From assembly GCA_900104565.1 (NCBI GenBank), contig LT629952.1:868001-932000 (forward strand): DNA of 64,000 nt, written 5' to 3'. This stretch comes from Ruminococcaceae bacterium Marseille-P2935. GTDB taxonomy: Bacteria; Bacillota; Clostridia; Oscillospirales; Ruminococcaceae. Shown piece by piece: positions 52,656 through 62,219 of the stretch (position 1 is the first letter of the stretch; each line of letters opens with the position of its first letter). The notes under the pieces are model-generated. The model saw nothing but the letters and a program-made list of their open reading frames with translations, did not search any database and had not been told where the DNA came from. A program made the translations under genes and the position numbers.

Positions 52656-53684
52656 TTATTCTTTCTCATAGGTCTCAGATAACAGCTTACCCAGCGTTTC
52701 AGAAAAATACTCAAGATGGGGAATTATCCTGGCGTAATCCAGCCGCAGCGGGCCAATCAGGCCTATTGCGCCATCGCCAAACTCCCCAATCTTATATTTT
52801 GACACTAAGATTGCCGTACCCGACAGTTCCGCGTGGGGATTTTCCCGGCCTATGGTTACCTGAATACCATCTTCACCTGAGGTAATCATTGCCAGCATTT
52901 CATCTTTACGATTTAAAAAATTAAGCAGTTCATGTGCAATCTGTTCAAACTCCCGGTAACCAAGCAGATTCGTAGAGCCTACCGTATAAAACTGGCCGTC
53001 GTTGATCTGCTTGCAAAGTTCATAGATCGCTGTTAAAATTGGGGTGAACAACCGGGTATATTCTCCCAGTGCCACCGCAACCGAGCTGATAAACATGGTG
53101 GATATTTCATCTACCGAGCGTCCATCAAACCGGCTGTTTGCAAATTTGTTAAAAAAGTCCATGTTTTCAGGTGTCACGTTAAAGTTGACCCGGCAAACCT
53201 TGTTTTTAATCACACCATTGCTGGCGATCACCAGAATCACTACAGTGGAATAGCCTGCCGGAATTACATCAATGCGGCTGACCCTCACTGTTTTGGGTGT
53301 TATCGTGGTAGAAACCGCCGCGCAATTGGTATAGTCCGCCAACGATTGAGCCGCATCCTCCAAAAGCTTATCAGGGTCTGGGTCACGCACGTTAAACAGT
53401 GCGTCTATTTCAGCCTTTTCTTCCTGAGTAAGCGGCTGGCAGTGCATAAGCCGGTCGATATAAACACGATAACCTAAATGGGACGGAACCCTTCCTGCCG
53501 AAGTATGGGGCTGTTCCAGCAAGCCCATCTCAAATAATGCAGCCATATCATTACGGACTGTGGCGGAGGAGACCCGGTTATCCAAAATCTGAGCGATCAG
53601 CTTAGAGCCCACCGGTTCACCAGTTTTAATAAAGGTTTCCACAATGGCTGCCAGAACTTCCAATTTTCTGGGATCCAACTGCAT
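52656..53684 (-). CDS. hrcA: Heat-inducible transcription repressor HrcA
   Basis: A 342-residue repressor that binds CIRCE and is kept active by GroEL. The N-terminal winged helix is clear (LDPRKLEVLAAIVETFIKTGEPVGSK, then VSSATVRNDMAALFEMGLLEQPHTSAGRVPS), followed by the GAF-like and dimerisation domains. The ATG at 53684 is chosen over a GTG three codons upstream because an AGGTG site sits 6 bases before it. It autoregulates through the CIRCE just upstream. Confidence 0.96.
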   Translation of the reverse strand: MQLDPRKLEVLAAIVETFIKTGEPVGSKLIAQILDNRVSSATVRNDMAALFEMGLLEQPHTSAGRVPSHLGYRVYIDRLMHCQPLTQEEKAEIDALFNVRDPDPDKLLEDAAQSLADYTNCAAVSTTITPKTVRVSRIDVIPAGYSTVVILVIASNGVIKNKVCRVNFNVTPENMDFFNKFANSRFDGRSVDEISTMFISSVAVALGEYTRLFTPILTAIYELCKQINDGQFYTVGSTNLLGYREFEQIAHELLNFLNRKDEMLAMITSGEDGIQVTIGRENPHAELSGTAILVSKYKIGEFGDGAIGLIGPLRLDYARIIPHLEYFSETLGKLLSETYEKE

Positions 53685-53715
53685 CGCTTTCACCTACTTC
53701 TTTTATTTTCCAGTA

Positions 53716-53742
53716 TTAGCACTCCTTATATCCGAGTGCTAA
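53716..53742 (-). promoter_or_regulatory. CIRCE element 1
   Basis: A perfect CIRCE: TTAGCACTC, nine bases, GAGTGCTAA. It lies 5 bases downstream of the hrcA -10 box, over the transcription start, so HrcA binding would block the operon. Confidence 0.97.
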
Positions 53743-53746
53743 ACAT

Positions 53747-53775
53747 ACTCTACCACCAAAATTTTCAATTGTCAA
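53747..53775 (-). promoter_or_regulatory. Sigma-A promoter of hrcA-grpE-dnaK-dnaJ
   Basis: On the minus strand, a perfect TTGACA (53770-53775) and TAGAGT (53747-53752) with a 17-base spacer, between the two CIRCE elements. Confidence 0.9.
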
Positions 53776-53803
53776 TAGACTTCATAATTAATTTACAATT
53801 TTA

Positions 53804-53830
53804 TTAGCACTCATCACTATTGAGTGCTAA
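53804..53830 (+). promoter_or_regulatory. CIRCE element 2
   Basis: A second perfect CIRCE (TTAGCACTC, nine bases, GAGTGCTAA), 35 bases before the divergent DUF1294 gene. A possible + strand -10 (TACAAT, 53794-53799) lies just before it, so it may control that gene as well as help repress the hrcA operon. Confidence 0.95.
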
Positions 53831-53865
53831 TATTTAACATAAAATGGAAATTAAGGAGTGCTCTG

Positions 53866-54159
53866 ATGAATTCTTTTTTCTGGTTAACCGTCGTATTAAT
53901 TGTCTGGAACATGTTTACCATGCTCATGATGGGAATTGACAAACAAAAAGCCCGCAAACACAAATTCCGCATTCCGGAATCGACCTTGTTCCTTCTTTCT
54001 TTTTTGGGGGGCGGGTTGGGCATCCTGGTTGGAATGCTTCTGTTTCGCCACAAAACAAAGCATCTTTCTTTTCGAATATTGGTCCCACTGTCCCTTTTCG
54101 TAAATGCGGCCGAGTTTTTTCTACTGGCCTGGGCAATGATGAATTTATTCGCATGGTAA
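53866..54159 (+). CDS. DUF1294 family membrane protein
   Basis: A 97-residue membrane protein of the DUF1294 type, with an N-terminal helix (FWLTVVLIVWNMFTMLMM), the conserved MGIDKQKARKHKFRIPE loop, LFLLSFLGGGLGILVGMLLFRHKT, and a last helix near the C-terminus. Its function is unknown. The ATG at 53866 is chosen because AAGGAG lies 8 bases upstream. A perfect CIRCE sits in its promoter region, which suggests heat-shock control. Confidence 0.87.
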   Translation: MNSFFWLTVVLIVWNMFTMLMMGIDKQKARKHKFRIPESTLFLLSFLGGGLGILVGMLLFRHKTKHLSFRILVPLSLFVNAAEFFLLAWAMMNLFAW

Positions 54160-54509
54160 CCGGCACCTTTTAGGGGATTCATGCAAATTTTCTAAGCAAG
54201 TATACAGATCTATCATTCCCCCAAAACAAGAAGTACATGTGATTTATTTCATAGAATAATCTGGCTTTTGCAAAGCAGTAGTTTGTACATTCTACAGGCC
54301 AAAGGCTGTTTCCTATATGCGGCAGCAGTTAAAAACCGGGTTTTAGTATATTCAGCCTGTGGTTATACCCAAGCAGTTCGATTGTTTTTTATTTAAATTT
54401 GGGATAAGCGTTCCTAAAGCCGCTATCCTCCACCAAAAAACAATAAACCTATGACCTTTGAGCCAAAGGACATCTTTTTTAGTGATAAAAACAAGATAGG
54501 AGAAACAAA
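54160..54509. other. Gene-free stretch
   Basis: No gene is seen. A small CCTTTG/CAAAGG hairpin near 54450 is followed by a T run, but it has no clear partner gene. A possible promoter for the thioesterase (TTGTTT near 54383) is weak. Confidence 0.3.
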
Positions 54510-54875
54510 ATGAAAGAATTTACCGCTAAGACTATTGTTACACAAGAAAAAACTGCCCTTCGTATGGGCAGCGGAAACCTTGAGGTGTTTGCAACTCCGT
54601 ACATGGTTGCGCTGATGGAACAAGCTGCAGCAGCCTGTGTGTCAGACACTTTACCAGCGGGAAGCACCACCGTAGGTACACAAATTTCGGTAAGTCATGT
54701 AAAAGCCAGTCCTTTAGGGGCTGAAATTGCAGCAAAAGCTGTTCTGACCGCCCAGGAAGGCCGAACCTATACCTTTTCGGTGGAAGCATATGAAGGAGAA
54801 GCCCTAATCGGAAGCGGCACCCATACACGGGTAATGGTAGATGCAGAGCGCTTTATGTCCAAACTGAACAAATAA
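54510..54875 (+). CDS. FlK-like thioesterase
   Basis: A 121-residue hot-dog-fold thioesterase related to the fluoroacetyl-CoA thioesterase FlK. It has the family's VFATPYMVALMEQAA helix near residue 30, with the catalytic Glu, and ISVSHVKASPLG near 70, with the catalytic His. Few members act on fluoroacetyl-CoA; most hydrolyse other acyl-CoAs. The start follows a TAGGAG site. It stands alone on the + strand. Confidence 0.87.
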   Translation: MKEFTAKTIVTQEKTALRMGSGNLEVFATPYMVALMEQAAAACVSDTLPAGSTTVGTQISVSHVKASPLGAEIAAKAVLTAQEGRTYTFSVEAYEGEALIGSGTHTRVMVDAERFMSKLNK

Positions 54876-55143
54876 GGGCAATCGTTTCAGCGGTGTCATG
54901 CATAGCTCTAAAAGAGTATGGTTTTGGACCGCCTATTAAGAAGCACTAAGAATTTTGGTTATTGCATCATATTCCCTGCAAAATAATGAAAAACGTCAAA
55001 AATGGGGAGGGCTTTTCCGGTTGTTCGATTTTCCAGACAGGATTTTACCTGTAATGTTTACCGAAACAGACCTTTGTACTTTTTCATGATTTTATGGGCA
55101 AAATAAAAAAGTAAATTGCACTTTAAAAACCCCGGAAAATTAG

Positions 55144-55173
55144 TTGTTTGTGTTATCATAATCACTATATTAT
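55144..55173 (+). promoter_or_regulatory. Promoter of the M20 amidohydrolase gene
   Basis: TTGTTT (55144-55149) and TATTAT (55168-55173) with an 18-base spacer, 36 bases before the ATG. Nothing else is seen in 54876-55143. Confidence 0.55.
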
Positions 55174-55208
55174 GTACCATTATAATCTCTATAGAAGGAG
55201 GATATAAA

Positions 55209-56438
55209 ATGACACCAAAACAACAATTGTGGGAAGAAGCTGCAAAGCTTCAGAAAACACTCGTATTCCACAGAAGGTATTTGCATTCACATGCCGAGAC
55301 AGGATTCGATTTAAATGATACACTTGCCTTTGTAAGCAAAGAGCTGAAAAAAATGGGATATAAGCCGGCCGCATGCGGCAAAGCGGGCCTTGTTGCTTTA
55401 GCTGGCGGCAAAAAAGCAGGAAAGGTATTCCTGATACGGGGCGACATGGATGCACTGCCAATCAAAGAAAAAGCAGATGTTGATTTTCTTTCTACAAATG
55501 GGAAAATGCATGCATGCGGGCACGACATGCACACCGCTATGATGTTGGGCGCCGCAAAACTGCTAAAAGAGCACGAGCAGGAAATTGAAGGAACGGTTAA
55601 GCTTATGTTCCAGCCTGCTGAAGAAATTTTCGAAGGCTCACTCGATATGATTGAATCGGGGCTGTTAAAAAACCCGGAGGTAGACGCCGCTCTAATGATC
55701 CATGTTATGGCTGGAATGCCTTTTCTACCTGGCACTGTTATCGTTTCGTCACCTGGTGTCAGTGCTCCAGCTGCAGATTATTTTGAAATTATGGTTCAGG
55801 GAAAAGGCTGCCACGGGTCTATGCCAAATACAGGGATGGATCCGCTGAGTGCCGCCGCACATATTTTGATTGCGCTTCAGGAGATTCATGCCAGGGAGCT
55901 GGCAATGGATGACCGCGCCGTTTTAACAATTGGAACAATGCATGCCGGAACCGCTTCCAATGCAATTCCTGACACTGCTGTGATGGGCGGAAGTATTCGG
56001 ACATTTAACGAAGACACACGCTCGTTCATAAAAGAAAGAATGGTACAGCTTGCGCAGGGCATCGCAAAAACCTTTCGTACCGAGGCGACCGTTTCGTTTG
56101 GAAGCGGTTGCCCGACTTTGAGAAACGATAAGGACTTGTCCATATGTACCGAAAGGTATGTTAAAGAATTATTGGGTGAAAATATGGCATTTTCGGTTTC
56201 GGAACTAAATGACAAGGGCGGCGGCCAGAACTCATCTAAAGCAGCCGGGTCAGAAGATTTCGCCTATGTCAGCCAGAAAGTGCCCTCCATTATGCTGGCA
56301 CTGGCCGCGGGGCAGCCAGAAAAGGGCTATATTTATCCGCAGCACCATCCGATGGTTAAATTTGATGAAGAAGTTCTTGCTGGCGGCAGCGCAGTTTACG
56401 CTTACACTGCTATGCGCTGGCTGGAAGAACACAAATAA
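55209..56438 (+). CDS. M20 family amidohydrolase/peptidase
   Basis: A 409-residue zinc enzyme of the M20D group (hippurate hydrolase, IAA-amino acid hydrolase, AmhX types), which cleaves N-acyl amino acids. Metal motifs are IRGDMDALPIKEK near residue 80, HACGHDMHTAMMLGAA near 100 and MFQPAEEIFEGS near 135. The dimerisation domain (about 185-300) includes GKGCHGSMPNTGMDP. The start at 55209 is chosen for its GAAGGAGG site; a longer frame begins 31 codons earlier and lacks one. The substrate is unknown. Confidence 0.9.
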   Translation: MTPKQQLWEEAAKLQKTLVFHRRYLHSHAETGFDLNDTLAFVSKELKKMGYKPAACGKAGLVALAGGKKAGKVFLIRGDMDALPIKEKADVDFLSTNGKMHACGHDMHTAMMLGAAKLLKEHEQEIEGTVKLMFQPAEEIFEGSLDMIESGLLKNPEVDAALMIHVMAGMPFLPGTVIVSSPGVSAPAADYFEIMVQGKGCHGSMPNTGMDPLSAAAHILIALQEIHARELAMDDRAVLTIGTMHAGTASNAIPDTAVMGGSIRTFNEDTRSFIKERMVQLAQGIAKTFRTEATVSFGSGCPTLRNDKDLSICTERYVKELLGENMAFSVSELNDKGGGQNSSKAAGSEDFAYVSQKVPSIMLALAAGQPEKGYIYPQHHPMVKFDEEVLAGGSAVYAYTAMRWLEEHK

Positions 56439-56670
56439 AACCGGAGACAGGAAGAAAAACCTTTATTGGGAAATACCCTCTTATTAAGGTTCAATTATGA
56501 TTTTCCCAAATTTCTTCCAGTAAAAGCTATGCGTTGGAAGAACCTGCCTGCCACACAATTGCTATAAGCATCATAACGAATGCAAATACGCTGAGGAAGT
56601 AAAAAATTTACCGTTTCATCAGCAATTGACGGATAGGTCAGCAAAAATTATAAAATAATATGCCTAGCCA

Positions 56671-56717
56671 TACAGTAAGGGGCGCCACAGGTAAAACCTG
56701 CGGCGCCCCTTACTGTA
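56671..56717 (-). terminator. Long hairpin terminator between convergent M20 and ABC genes
   Basis: TACAGTAAGGGGCGCC pairs with GGCGCCCCTTACTGTA, and AGGT/ACCT inside close a short loop. It lies 20 bases past the ABC exporter stop. The T run is weak, but the stem is very strong. Confidence 0.75.
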
Positions 56718-56736
56718 TAACTTTTAAAGATCTTTT

Positions 56737-58488
56737 CTATTCCTCTGTACGGGCAAACTGGCTATTATACAATTCGGCATAAAACCCGTTCTGCTGCAAA
56801 AGTTCTTCATGTTTACCCTGCTCAATAATATTCCCGTCCCGCATTACCAAAATTAAATCCGCTTCCCTGATGGTGGAAAGGCGGTGCGCTACAATAAAGC
56901 TGGTTCTGCCATCCATCATCTGGTTAAACGCCTTTTGAATACGCACTTCGGTCATGGTGTCAATACTGCTGGTCGCCTCATCCAAAATCAGCATGGGGGG
57001 CTTGGTCAGCATAATTCTGGCTATGCACAAAAGCTGCTTCTGCCCGCCCGAAAGATTGCCGCCGTCCTCCGAAACAACCGTGTCATATCCATTTTCCAGC
57101 CGCTTAATAAAGCTGTGGGCATGAGCGGCTTTGGCCGCAGCAATTACCTCTGCGTCAGTAGCATCCGGTTTTCCGTAGGCTATATTTTCCCGCACCGTTC
57201 CAGAAAACAGCCAGGTTTCCTGCAGCACCATACCATACTGCCGCCTTAAACTGGAACGGGTGACCTGGTTGATCTCCTGCCCGCTCACTCGAATCGTGCC
57301 GCTGTCCACATCATAAAAACGCATCAGTAAATTAATCATGGTGGTTTTACCGCAGCCGGTGGGGCCTACAATTGCGATACGCTGGCCAGGCTTCACCTTT
57401 AAATTAAAGTTTTGAATCAGCGGGTGCTCAGGTGAATAAGCAAAACTCACCTGTTCTACCGATAAGCTGCCATCGCATTCTTTTAGCTCAGGCAGCGCAT
57501 CGTCCGACGTTTCTTCACAGGCATCCAACACCGAAAAAACACGGCGGGCGCTGGCAAACGCAGTCTGCAGCTCGGTAATCACACCAGTAATCTCGTTAAA
57601 CGGCTTGGTGTACTGGTTGGCGTAAGATAAAAAGCTGGTGAGCTGTCCGATTGTAATGCGGCCCACAGCCAAGGAGATGGCATTGAGTGCCCCAATGATA
57701 CCAACAAAAGCATAGATGATATTATTGACAAACCTGGTACAGGGGTTGGTCAGCGCTGAATAAAACTGGGCTTTCACCCCACATTCATAAAGGCGCCGGT
57801 TAATCTCTTCAAACTGCTGCTGCGCCCTGCCCTCATAACAAAAAGCCTTGGTTACCTTTTGGTTTCCAATCATCTCCTCCACATAGCCGCCCAGCTCCCC
57901 CCTTACCTGCGACTGCTCCCGGAACATTTTGTGGCAGTGTTTGGCAATGAACGATGCTACAAATAAGGAAAGCGGGGTAAGCACCACCACTACCAACGCA
58001 ATACCTGCATGGATAGAAATCATAAAAAGCAAGGTTCCAACAATGGTAACTATTCCGCTGAACAGCTGGGTAAACCCCTGCAGAAGACCGTCAGAAATCA
58101 GGTCGATATCGGTAACCACCCGGCTGATCAAATCGCCGTGCGGGTTATCATCAATATATTTTAGAGGTACGCGGTTTAACTTTTGAAAAGCCGCTATTCT
58201 TAAATCCCGCACGGTACGGTGGGTAATAATGTTGGTACAAAGCGACATCAACCATTGGAACAGGGCGCTGGCAGCGATAGCGATACCCATTGCCAGCAGG
58301 ATTTTTGCAATAGCCGGAAAATCCACCTGCTCCGGCCCCACTACATAATCAACAGCATTGCCAACCAAAACCGGAACCAGCAGCGACAAGGTCACTCCGG
58401 CAATGGCACTGACCAGCGCTAAAATAAAATACCCAAGATACGGCCTGGTAAAGGCTAACAGGCGTTTTAAAACAGTTTTTGCTTTCAT
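56737..58488 (-). CDS. ABC exporter half-transporter with canonical ATP site
   Basis: A 583-residue half-transporter with a six-helix membrane domain (about 1-320) and a C-terminal ATPase with Walker A GPTGCGKTTMI near residue 370, signature LSGGQKQ and Walker B MLILDEATSSID. The catalytic Glu is present. It overlaps the partner gene by 4 bases (ATGA), so the two form a heterodimer of the BmrCD/TM287-288 type. Such pumps move drugs, lipids or peptides; the substrate is not readable. Confidence 0.93.
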   Translation of the reverse strand: MKAKTVLKRLLAFTRPYLGYFILALVSAIAGVTLSLLVPVLVGNAVDYVVGPEQVDFPAIAKILLAMGIAIAASALFQWLMSLCTNIITHRTVRDLRIAAFQKLNRVPLKYIDDNPHGDLISRVVTDIDLISDGLLQGFTQLFSGIVTIVGTLLFMISIHAGIALVVVVLTPLSLFVASFIAKHCHKMFREQSQVRGELGGYVEEMIGNQKVTKAFCYEGRAQQQFEEINRRLYECGVKAQFYSALTNPCTRFVNNIIYAFVGIIGALNAISLAVGRITIGQLTSFLSYANQYTKPFNEITGVITELQTAFASARRVFSVLDACEETSDDALPELKECDGSLSVEQVSFAYSPEHPLIQNFNLKVKPGQRIAIVGPTGCGKTTMINLLMRFYDVDSGTIRVSGQEINQVTRSSLRRQYGMVLQETWLFSGTVRENIAYGKPDATDAEVIAAAKAAHAHSFIKRLENGYDTVVSEDGGNLSGGQKQLLCIARIMLTKPPMLILDEATSSIDTMTEVRIQKAFNQMMDGRTSFIVAHRLSTIREADLILVMRDGNIIEQGKHEELLQQNGFYAELYNSQFARTEE

Positions 58489-60233
58489 TGCCGTTTCGCC
58501 TCCTCTTCGCTCAGCTGGGACAGGCAGATTTCCCGGTATATGGGGCAGTTTTCATATAACTCCAGATGGGTTCCTATTCCAGCAACCCGTCCGTCATCCA
58601 GTACAATAATCTGGTCGGCACGCTTTACGGTGTTTGCCCGTTGGGATACTAAAAACACCGTTGTCTCCCGGGTTTTTGCCGCAATGGCTTTGCGCAGCTT
58701 ATAATCTGTTGCAAAATCCAGTGCGCTGGCGCTGTCATCTAAAATTAAAATTTGCGGTCGGCTTACCAGTGCCCGCGCTATGGTTAGGCGCTGCTTCTGG
58801 CCGCCCGAAAGGTTTTTGCCCTCCTGCAAAATCAAGGTATCCAGCCCGTTTTTCAGCTTGTCCACAAACTCTGCCGCCTGCGCAATTTCCAGCGCCTCAA
58901 GAATCTCTTGGTCGGTTGCATCTGCCTTTCCCCAGCGCATATTCTGACGGATTGTTCCCGAAAACAGCACCGCCCTCTGCGGCACCATACCTATCTGACT
59001 GCGCAGCTGGTGAAACGGATAATCCCGCACATCCACGCCGTCTACCAATATCTGGCCACAGGTGACATCATAAAAACGCGGGATCAGGCTGACCAGGGTC
59101 GTCTTTCCCGAACCGGTACCGCCTATAACACCAATGGTCTGGCCTGGCAGAATTTTAAAGTCAATATTCTCCAAAGCGTATTCCAAACTGTCCTTATGGT
59201 AAGAAAAGGATACATTTTTAAACTCAATTTTAGGCGCACCCTTTACCGGAACAGCTGGCTGCACAGTTTTTTCTTCCACAGACGGCTTTGTTTCCAGCAC
59301 CTCGTTAATGCGCGCTGCGCAAGCCGAAGCCTTGGTGAATAAAATAACCAGGTTTGCCACCACTACAAGCGCCAGCATAATCTGGGTCATATAGTTCACA
59401 AAAGCAATCACCTGCCCCTGGGTAAGGGCACCCGTGTCAACCCGCATACCTCCAAACCATACCACTGCCACAATCGCCATATTCATAATCATAAAGGTAA
59501 TGGGGTTTAACAGGGCCGATATTTTACCAACCCGAACCGCAGTTTTAGTCAGGTCGTCACTGGCATCGTCAAAGCGCTTTTCTTCGTCTTTTTGTTTTGA
59601 AAATGCACGGATTACCCTGACACCGGTCAGGTTTTCCCGTGTAATCAATGAGATTTTATCCAGCTTTTTCTGAATCACCCGGTAAAACGGAATAGAACGG
59701 CTCATCACCAGATATAAGGCAATCGCCACCAGCGGGGCAGCCGCCAAAAATGTAAGGGACAGTTTTAAATCAAGCATCATAGCCATAACTGCCGCGCCAA
59801 CAACCAAAAACGGTGCACGCACCACCAAACGGATCAGCATTGCTACTGCCACCTGAATTTGATTCACGTCATTGGTAATTCTGGTAATTAGCGATGGGGT
59901 ACCAAGCTTGTCAATTTCGGCATACGAAAAGGAATTGATATGCAAAAACAAATCATTCCGCAGCATGGTGCCTACCCCTTGAGAGGCTTTTGAAGCAAGA
60001 TACTGGCAGATCAGCGCAAAGCACAACCCCGCAACTCCAAGCAAAACCATCAGCCCGCCCATCTTCCAGATGTAAGCAGCGTCCCCATTCTTAATGCCAA
60101 CATCAATAATTTTGGCCATAACCAGCGGGACAATCAATTCAAATATTGCCTCGGTCAGCTTAAACAAGGGGCCAATTATGACTTCCTTTAGAAAATATTT
60201 TAAATATCTTGCCAGCTTTATCATTGGCGTCAT
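58485..60233 (-). CDS. ABC exporter half-transporter with degenerate ATP site
   Basis: A 582-residue half-transporter with an N-terminal six-helix domain and a C-terminal ATPase: Walker A GGTGSGKTTLV near residue 375, signature LSGGQKQ, and Walker B LILDDSASALD. The catalytic Glu after Walker B is Asp, the usual mark of the degenerate site in heterodimeric exporters. The start at 60233 (MTPMIKLARYLKYFLKE) matches the usual start of this family; the frame extends 22 codons further without a clear ribosome site. Confidence 0.92.
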   Translation of the reverse strand: MTPMIKLARYLKYFLKEVIIGPLFKLTEAIFELIVPLVMAKIIDVGIKNGDAAYIWKMGGLMVLLGVAGLCFALICQYLASKASQGVGTMLRNDLFLHINSFSYAEIDKLGTPSLITRITNDVNQIQVAVAMLIRLVVRAPFLVVGAAVMAMMLDLKLSLTFLAAAPLVAIALYLVMSRSIPFYRVIQKKLDKISLITRENLTGVRVIRAFSKQKDEEKRFDDASDDLTKTAVRVGKISALLNPITFMIMNMAIVAVVWFGGMRVDTGALTQGQVIAFVNYMTQIMLALVVVANLVILFTKASACAARINEVLETKPSVEEKTVQPAVPVKGAPKIEFKNVSFSYHKDSLEYALENIDFKILPGQTIGVIGGTGSGKTTLVSLIPRFYDVTCGQILVDGVDVRDYPFHQLRSQIGMVPQRAVLFSGTIRQNMRWGKADATDQEILEALEIAQAAEFVDKLKNGLDTLILQEGKNLSGGQKQRLTIARALVSRPQILILDDSASALDFATDYKLRKAIAAKTRETTVFLVSQRANTVKRADQIIVLDDGRVAGIGTHLELYENCPIYREICLSQLSEEEAKRQ

Positions 60234-60932
60234 CACCCAACCGTTCTGCTTTTCTATAAAAAACACTTCAAACTTTTTGTGGCAGTTTGAATTTATCATC
60301 TCCGGGGCTTACCCGGCAGGAGCATAAATTTTTAATAAAACAGCAGGAAAACCTTTCGTTTCTCATAAAAATTTCTGTTTTATTGTATTTAACATACTTC
60401 AAAGCACACGGCAACTGCCGCGTGCTTTCCAGACACGGACACCTTTTCATTTATGCATAACAGCTTATAATCCCCTGTTATGGCGCAGTCAAAGTAGTTG
60501 CCGCATCAGCTGTGAGCCGCCTGACATATATTCGTACATGAACTTCAAAGCAGTTATTCCATATTTATGCCCGACCTATATGCCTCCGGCTTCGGGCACT
60601 AACGTGCAGTTCTATCATAACATAAAATATTCCAATCCAGAAGGCTTACAATATTCAATTCCGTTCTGTTTTCTTTCATTTTTTTAGCAATAATACCAGA
60701 TAAGGACTGTGAATAGCACCCGAATTCCGTTTCCTCTTAAAAATGGGAGAAATCCCTTTCCTAATCATATGAGCAAAGTATTTCTTGAATGAATTACGCT
60801 GTAATTGGTATTTGACTCTCTTTCCATATAATAACCAGGAAAATTGTTTGTATGACGGAACTTAGCCACCGCATTCTACATAAGATTCAGGCCTAAGCTT
60901 TCCAAGAAGTTTTTTAGGTTGCTTCACGGCTT
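60234..60932. other. Gene-free stretch with possible old coding remnant
   Basis: AAGCAC..GCTGCCG-type arms near 60401-60428 form a strong hairpin. On the minus strand around 60860-60690, an open frame reads QFSWLLYGKRVKYQLQRN and later KRKRNSGAIHSPYLVLLL but has no start codon or ribosome site; it may be a remnant. No other gene is seen. Confidence 0.3.
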
Positions 60933-60970
60933 AAAAAACGGCCGGCATCAAAAACCAGATACCAGCCGTT
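60933..60970 (-). terminator. Terminator of the CPBP protease gene
   Basis: On the minus strand, AACGGC, GG and ATC pair with GAT, CC and GCCGTT around an 8-base loop, followed by a run of T, about 100 bases past the stop. Confidence 0.75.
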
Positions 60971-61066
60971 AAAATATATTTATAAAAAATATATTATTTA
61001 TGAGGTGCTTTTATTTCCCGCATGATTTATTACTAAGACGTCTATAAAATGATCCATTGCCAGCGG

Positions 61067-62086
61067 TTAAACAAACAAGGTATACAGTACAATGAATATA
61101 CCACAAACCGTTAAAAACGCTATCATTCCTGAATTGCCGAAAAGCAGCCCTCCGATACGACCTTTAGGCAGCTGTATCTGCCCTTTTTCAAACCGGTAGG
61201 TACGCAAGTTTAAAAAGAATACAACCGCACCTGCAATAATAAGCGCTAAAACAAAGAACCCGGCAAAAGCTGTAGCAATCATATTCCCGGTTGTTACAAC
61301 GGCGGGCATAATAACCATGCCGAATGCGTTTACAATCATATGTAAAAGGACTGCATACAAAACCCGGCCTGTTTTTATTGTTACATAAGCAAAAACTACA
61401 CCCAAGGCAAATGCATAGAACATTTGTGAAAGGTTGCCATGGAACAGCCCAAACAGCATAGCTGTTGTAAAAATGCAAATTTTATCTCCAAATGGGCGCA
61501 GCTTATCAATTAAAAGTTTGCGGAAGATAAACTCCTCAATAATTGGCGCCACAACTGCACCAAATAAAAGTGTAACAAGCCAGTTATTCCCTGCCAGTGA
61601 TTCCAATGGGTTGGTAACCTGTTGGCCGCGAAGCATAGAAATTCCGTTGACTATTACAACGGTAATCATATTAAAAGCATACATAGCGCCAAAACTGACG
61701 ACCGTGTAGCCTAAAAACTGCCCTGCAGATAAGGTGCTTTTTTGGGCGGGTGAAAAACTTGGAATTTTATAAACCACCAAGTAAAAAGCACCCAGTCCCA
61801 AAATATACATTGAGATTACCTGGACTACCCACATATACCAAGGTGATTGGGCAAACTGGGGAATAATAGCACCCACCAGCGCACTGATTCCAACAGCAGA
61901 AAGCTGGGTAACCAGCATCATAGCCACCAGTGCCCAGCACAACCGGCTAAATACTCTTTTATAAATTTTGGCGTCCTCCAAGGTCAGCACGGGCTGCGGC
62001 TGTACACCAGTCGGCTGCATGGAAGGGTTAGAAGGCGCCTGTGGCGTCTGCCAAACCTGGCGGTACTGCTGATCCCTATCGTCCAT
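61067..62086 (-). CDS. CPBP family intramembrane metalloprotease
   Basis: A 339-residue polytopic membrane protein of the CAAX protease/bacteriocin-processing (CPBP, Abi) family. Motif 1 is APIIEEFIFRKLLIDKL near residue 190 (the EExxxR glutamates), motif 2 is AMLFGLFHGNLSQMFYAF near 220 (catalytic His) and motif 3 is LLHMIVNAFG near 260. The N-terminal 50 residues are Pro- and Gln-rich and cytoplasmic. The start at 62086 follows an AAAGGGATGAT site; the frame extends 33 codons upstream. Bacterial substrates are mostly unknown. Confidence 0.9.
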   Translation of the reverse strand: MDDRDQQYRQVWQTPQAPSNPSMQPTGVQPQPVLTLEDAKIYKRVFSRLCWALVAMMLVTQLSAVGISALVGAIIPQFAQSPWYMWVVQVISMYILGLGAFYLVVYKIPSFSPAQKSTLSAGQFLGYTVVSFGAMYAFNMITVVIVNGISMLRGQQVTNPLESLAGNNWLVTLLFGAVVAPIIEEFIFRKLLIDKLRPFGDKICIFTTAMLFGLFHGNLSQMFYAFALGVVFAYVTIKTGRVLYAVLLHMIVNAFGMVIMPAVVTTGNMIATAFAGFFVLALIIAGAVVFFLNLRTYRFEKGQIQLPKGRIGGLLFGNSGMIAFLTVCGIFIVLYTLFV

Positions 62087-62219
62087 AATATCATCCCTTT
62101 CTTTCAAGGCAGTTGTCAACCGCCGCATGCATCTAGTATAAAGCCGTTGTGAGTATTTTGTCAAATAAAATGGAGATGATTTCATGCTTTTTTAACATAA
62201 CGTTCCAATAATAATATCA

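Noticed and set aside
54440-54500. Fluoride riboswitch before the FlK-like thioesterase
   Set aside because: The leader has only a small CCTTTG/CAAAGG hairpin and none of the conserved core of that riboswitch.
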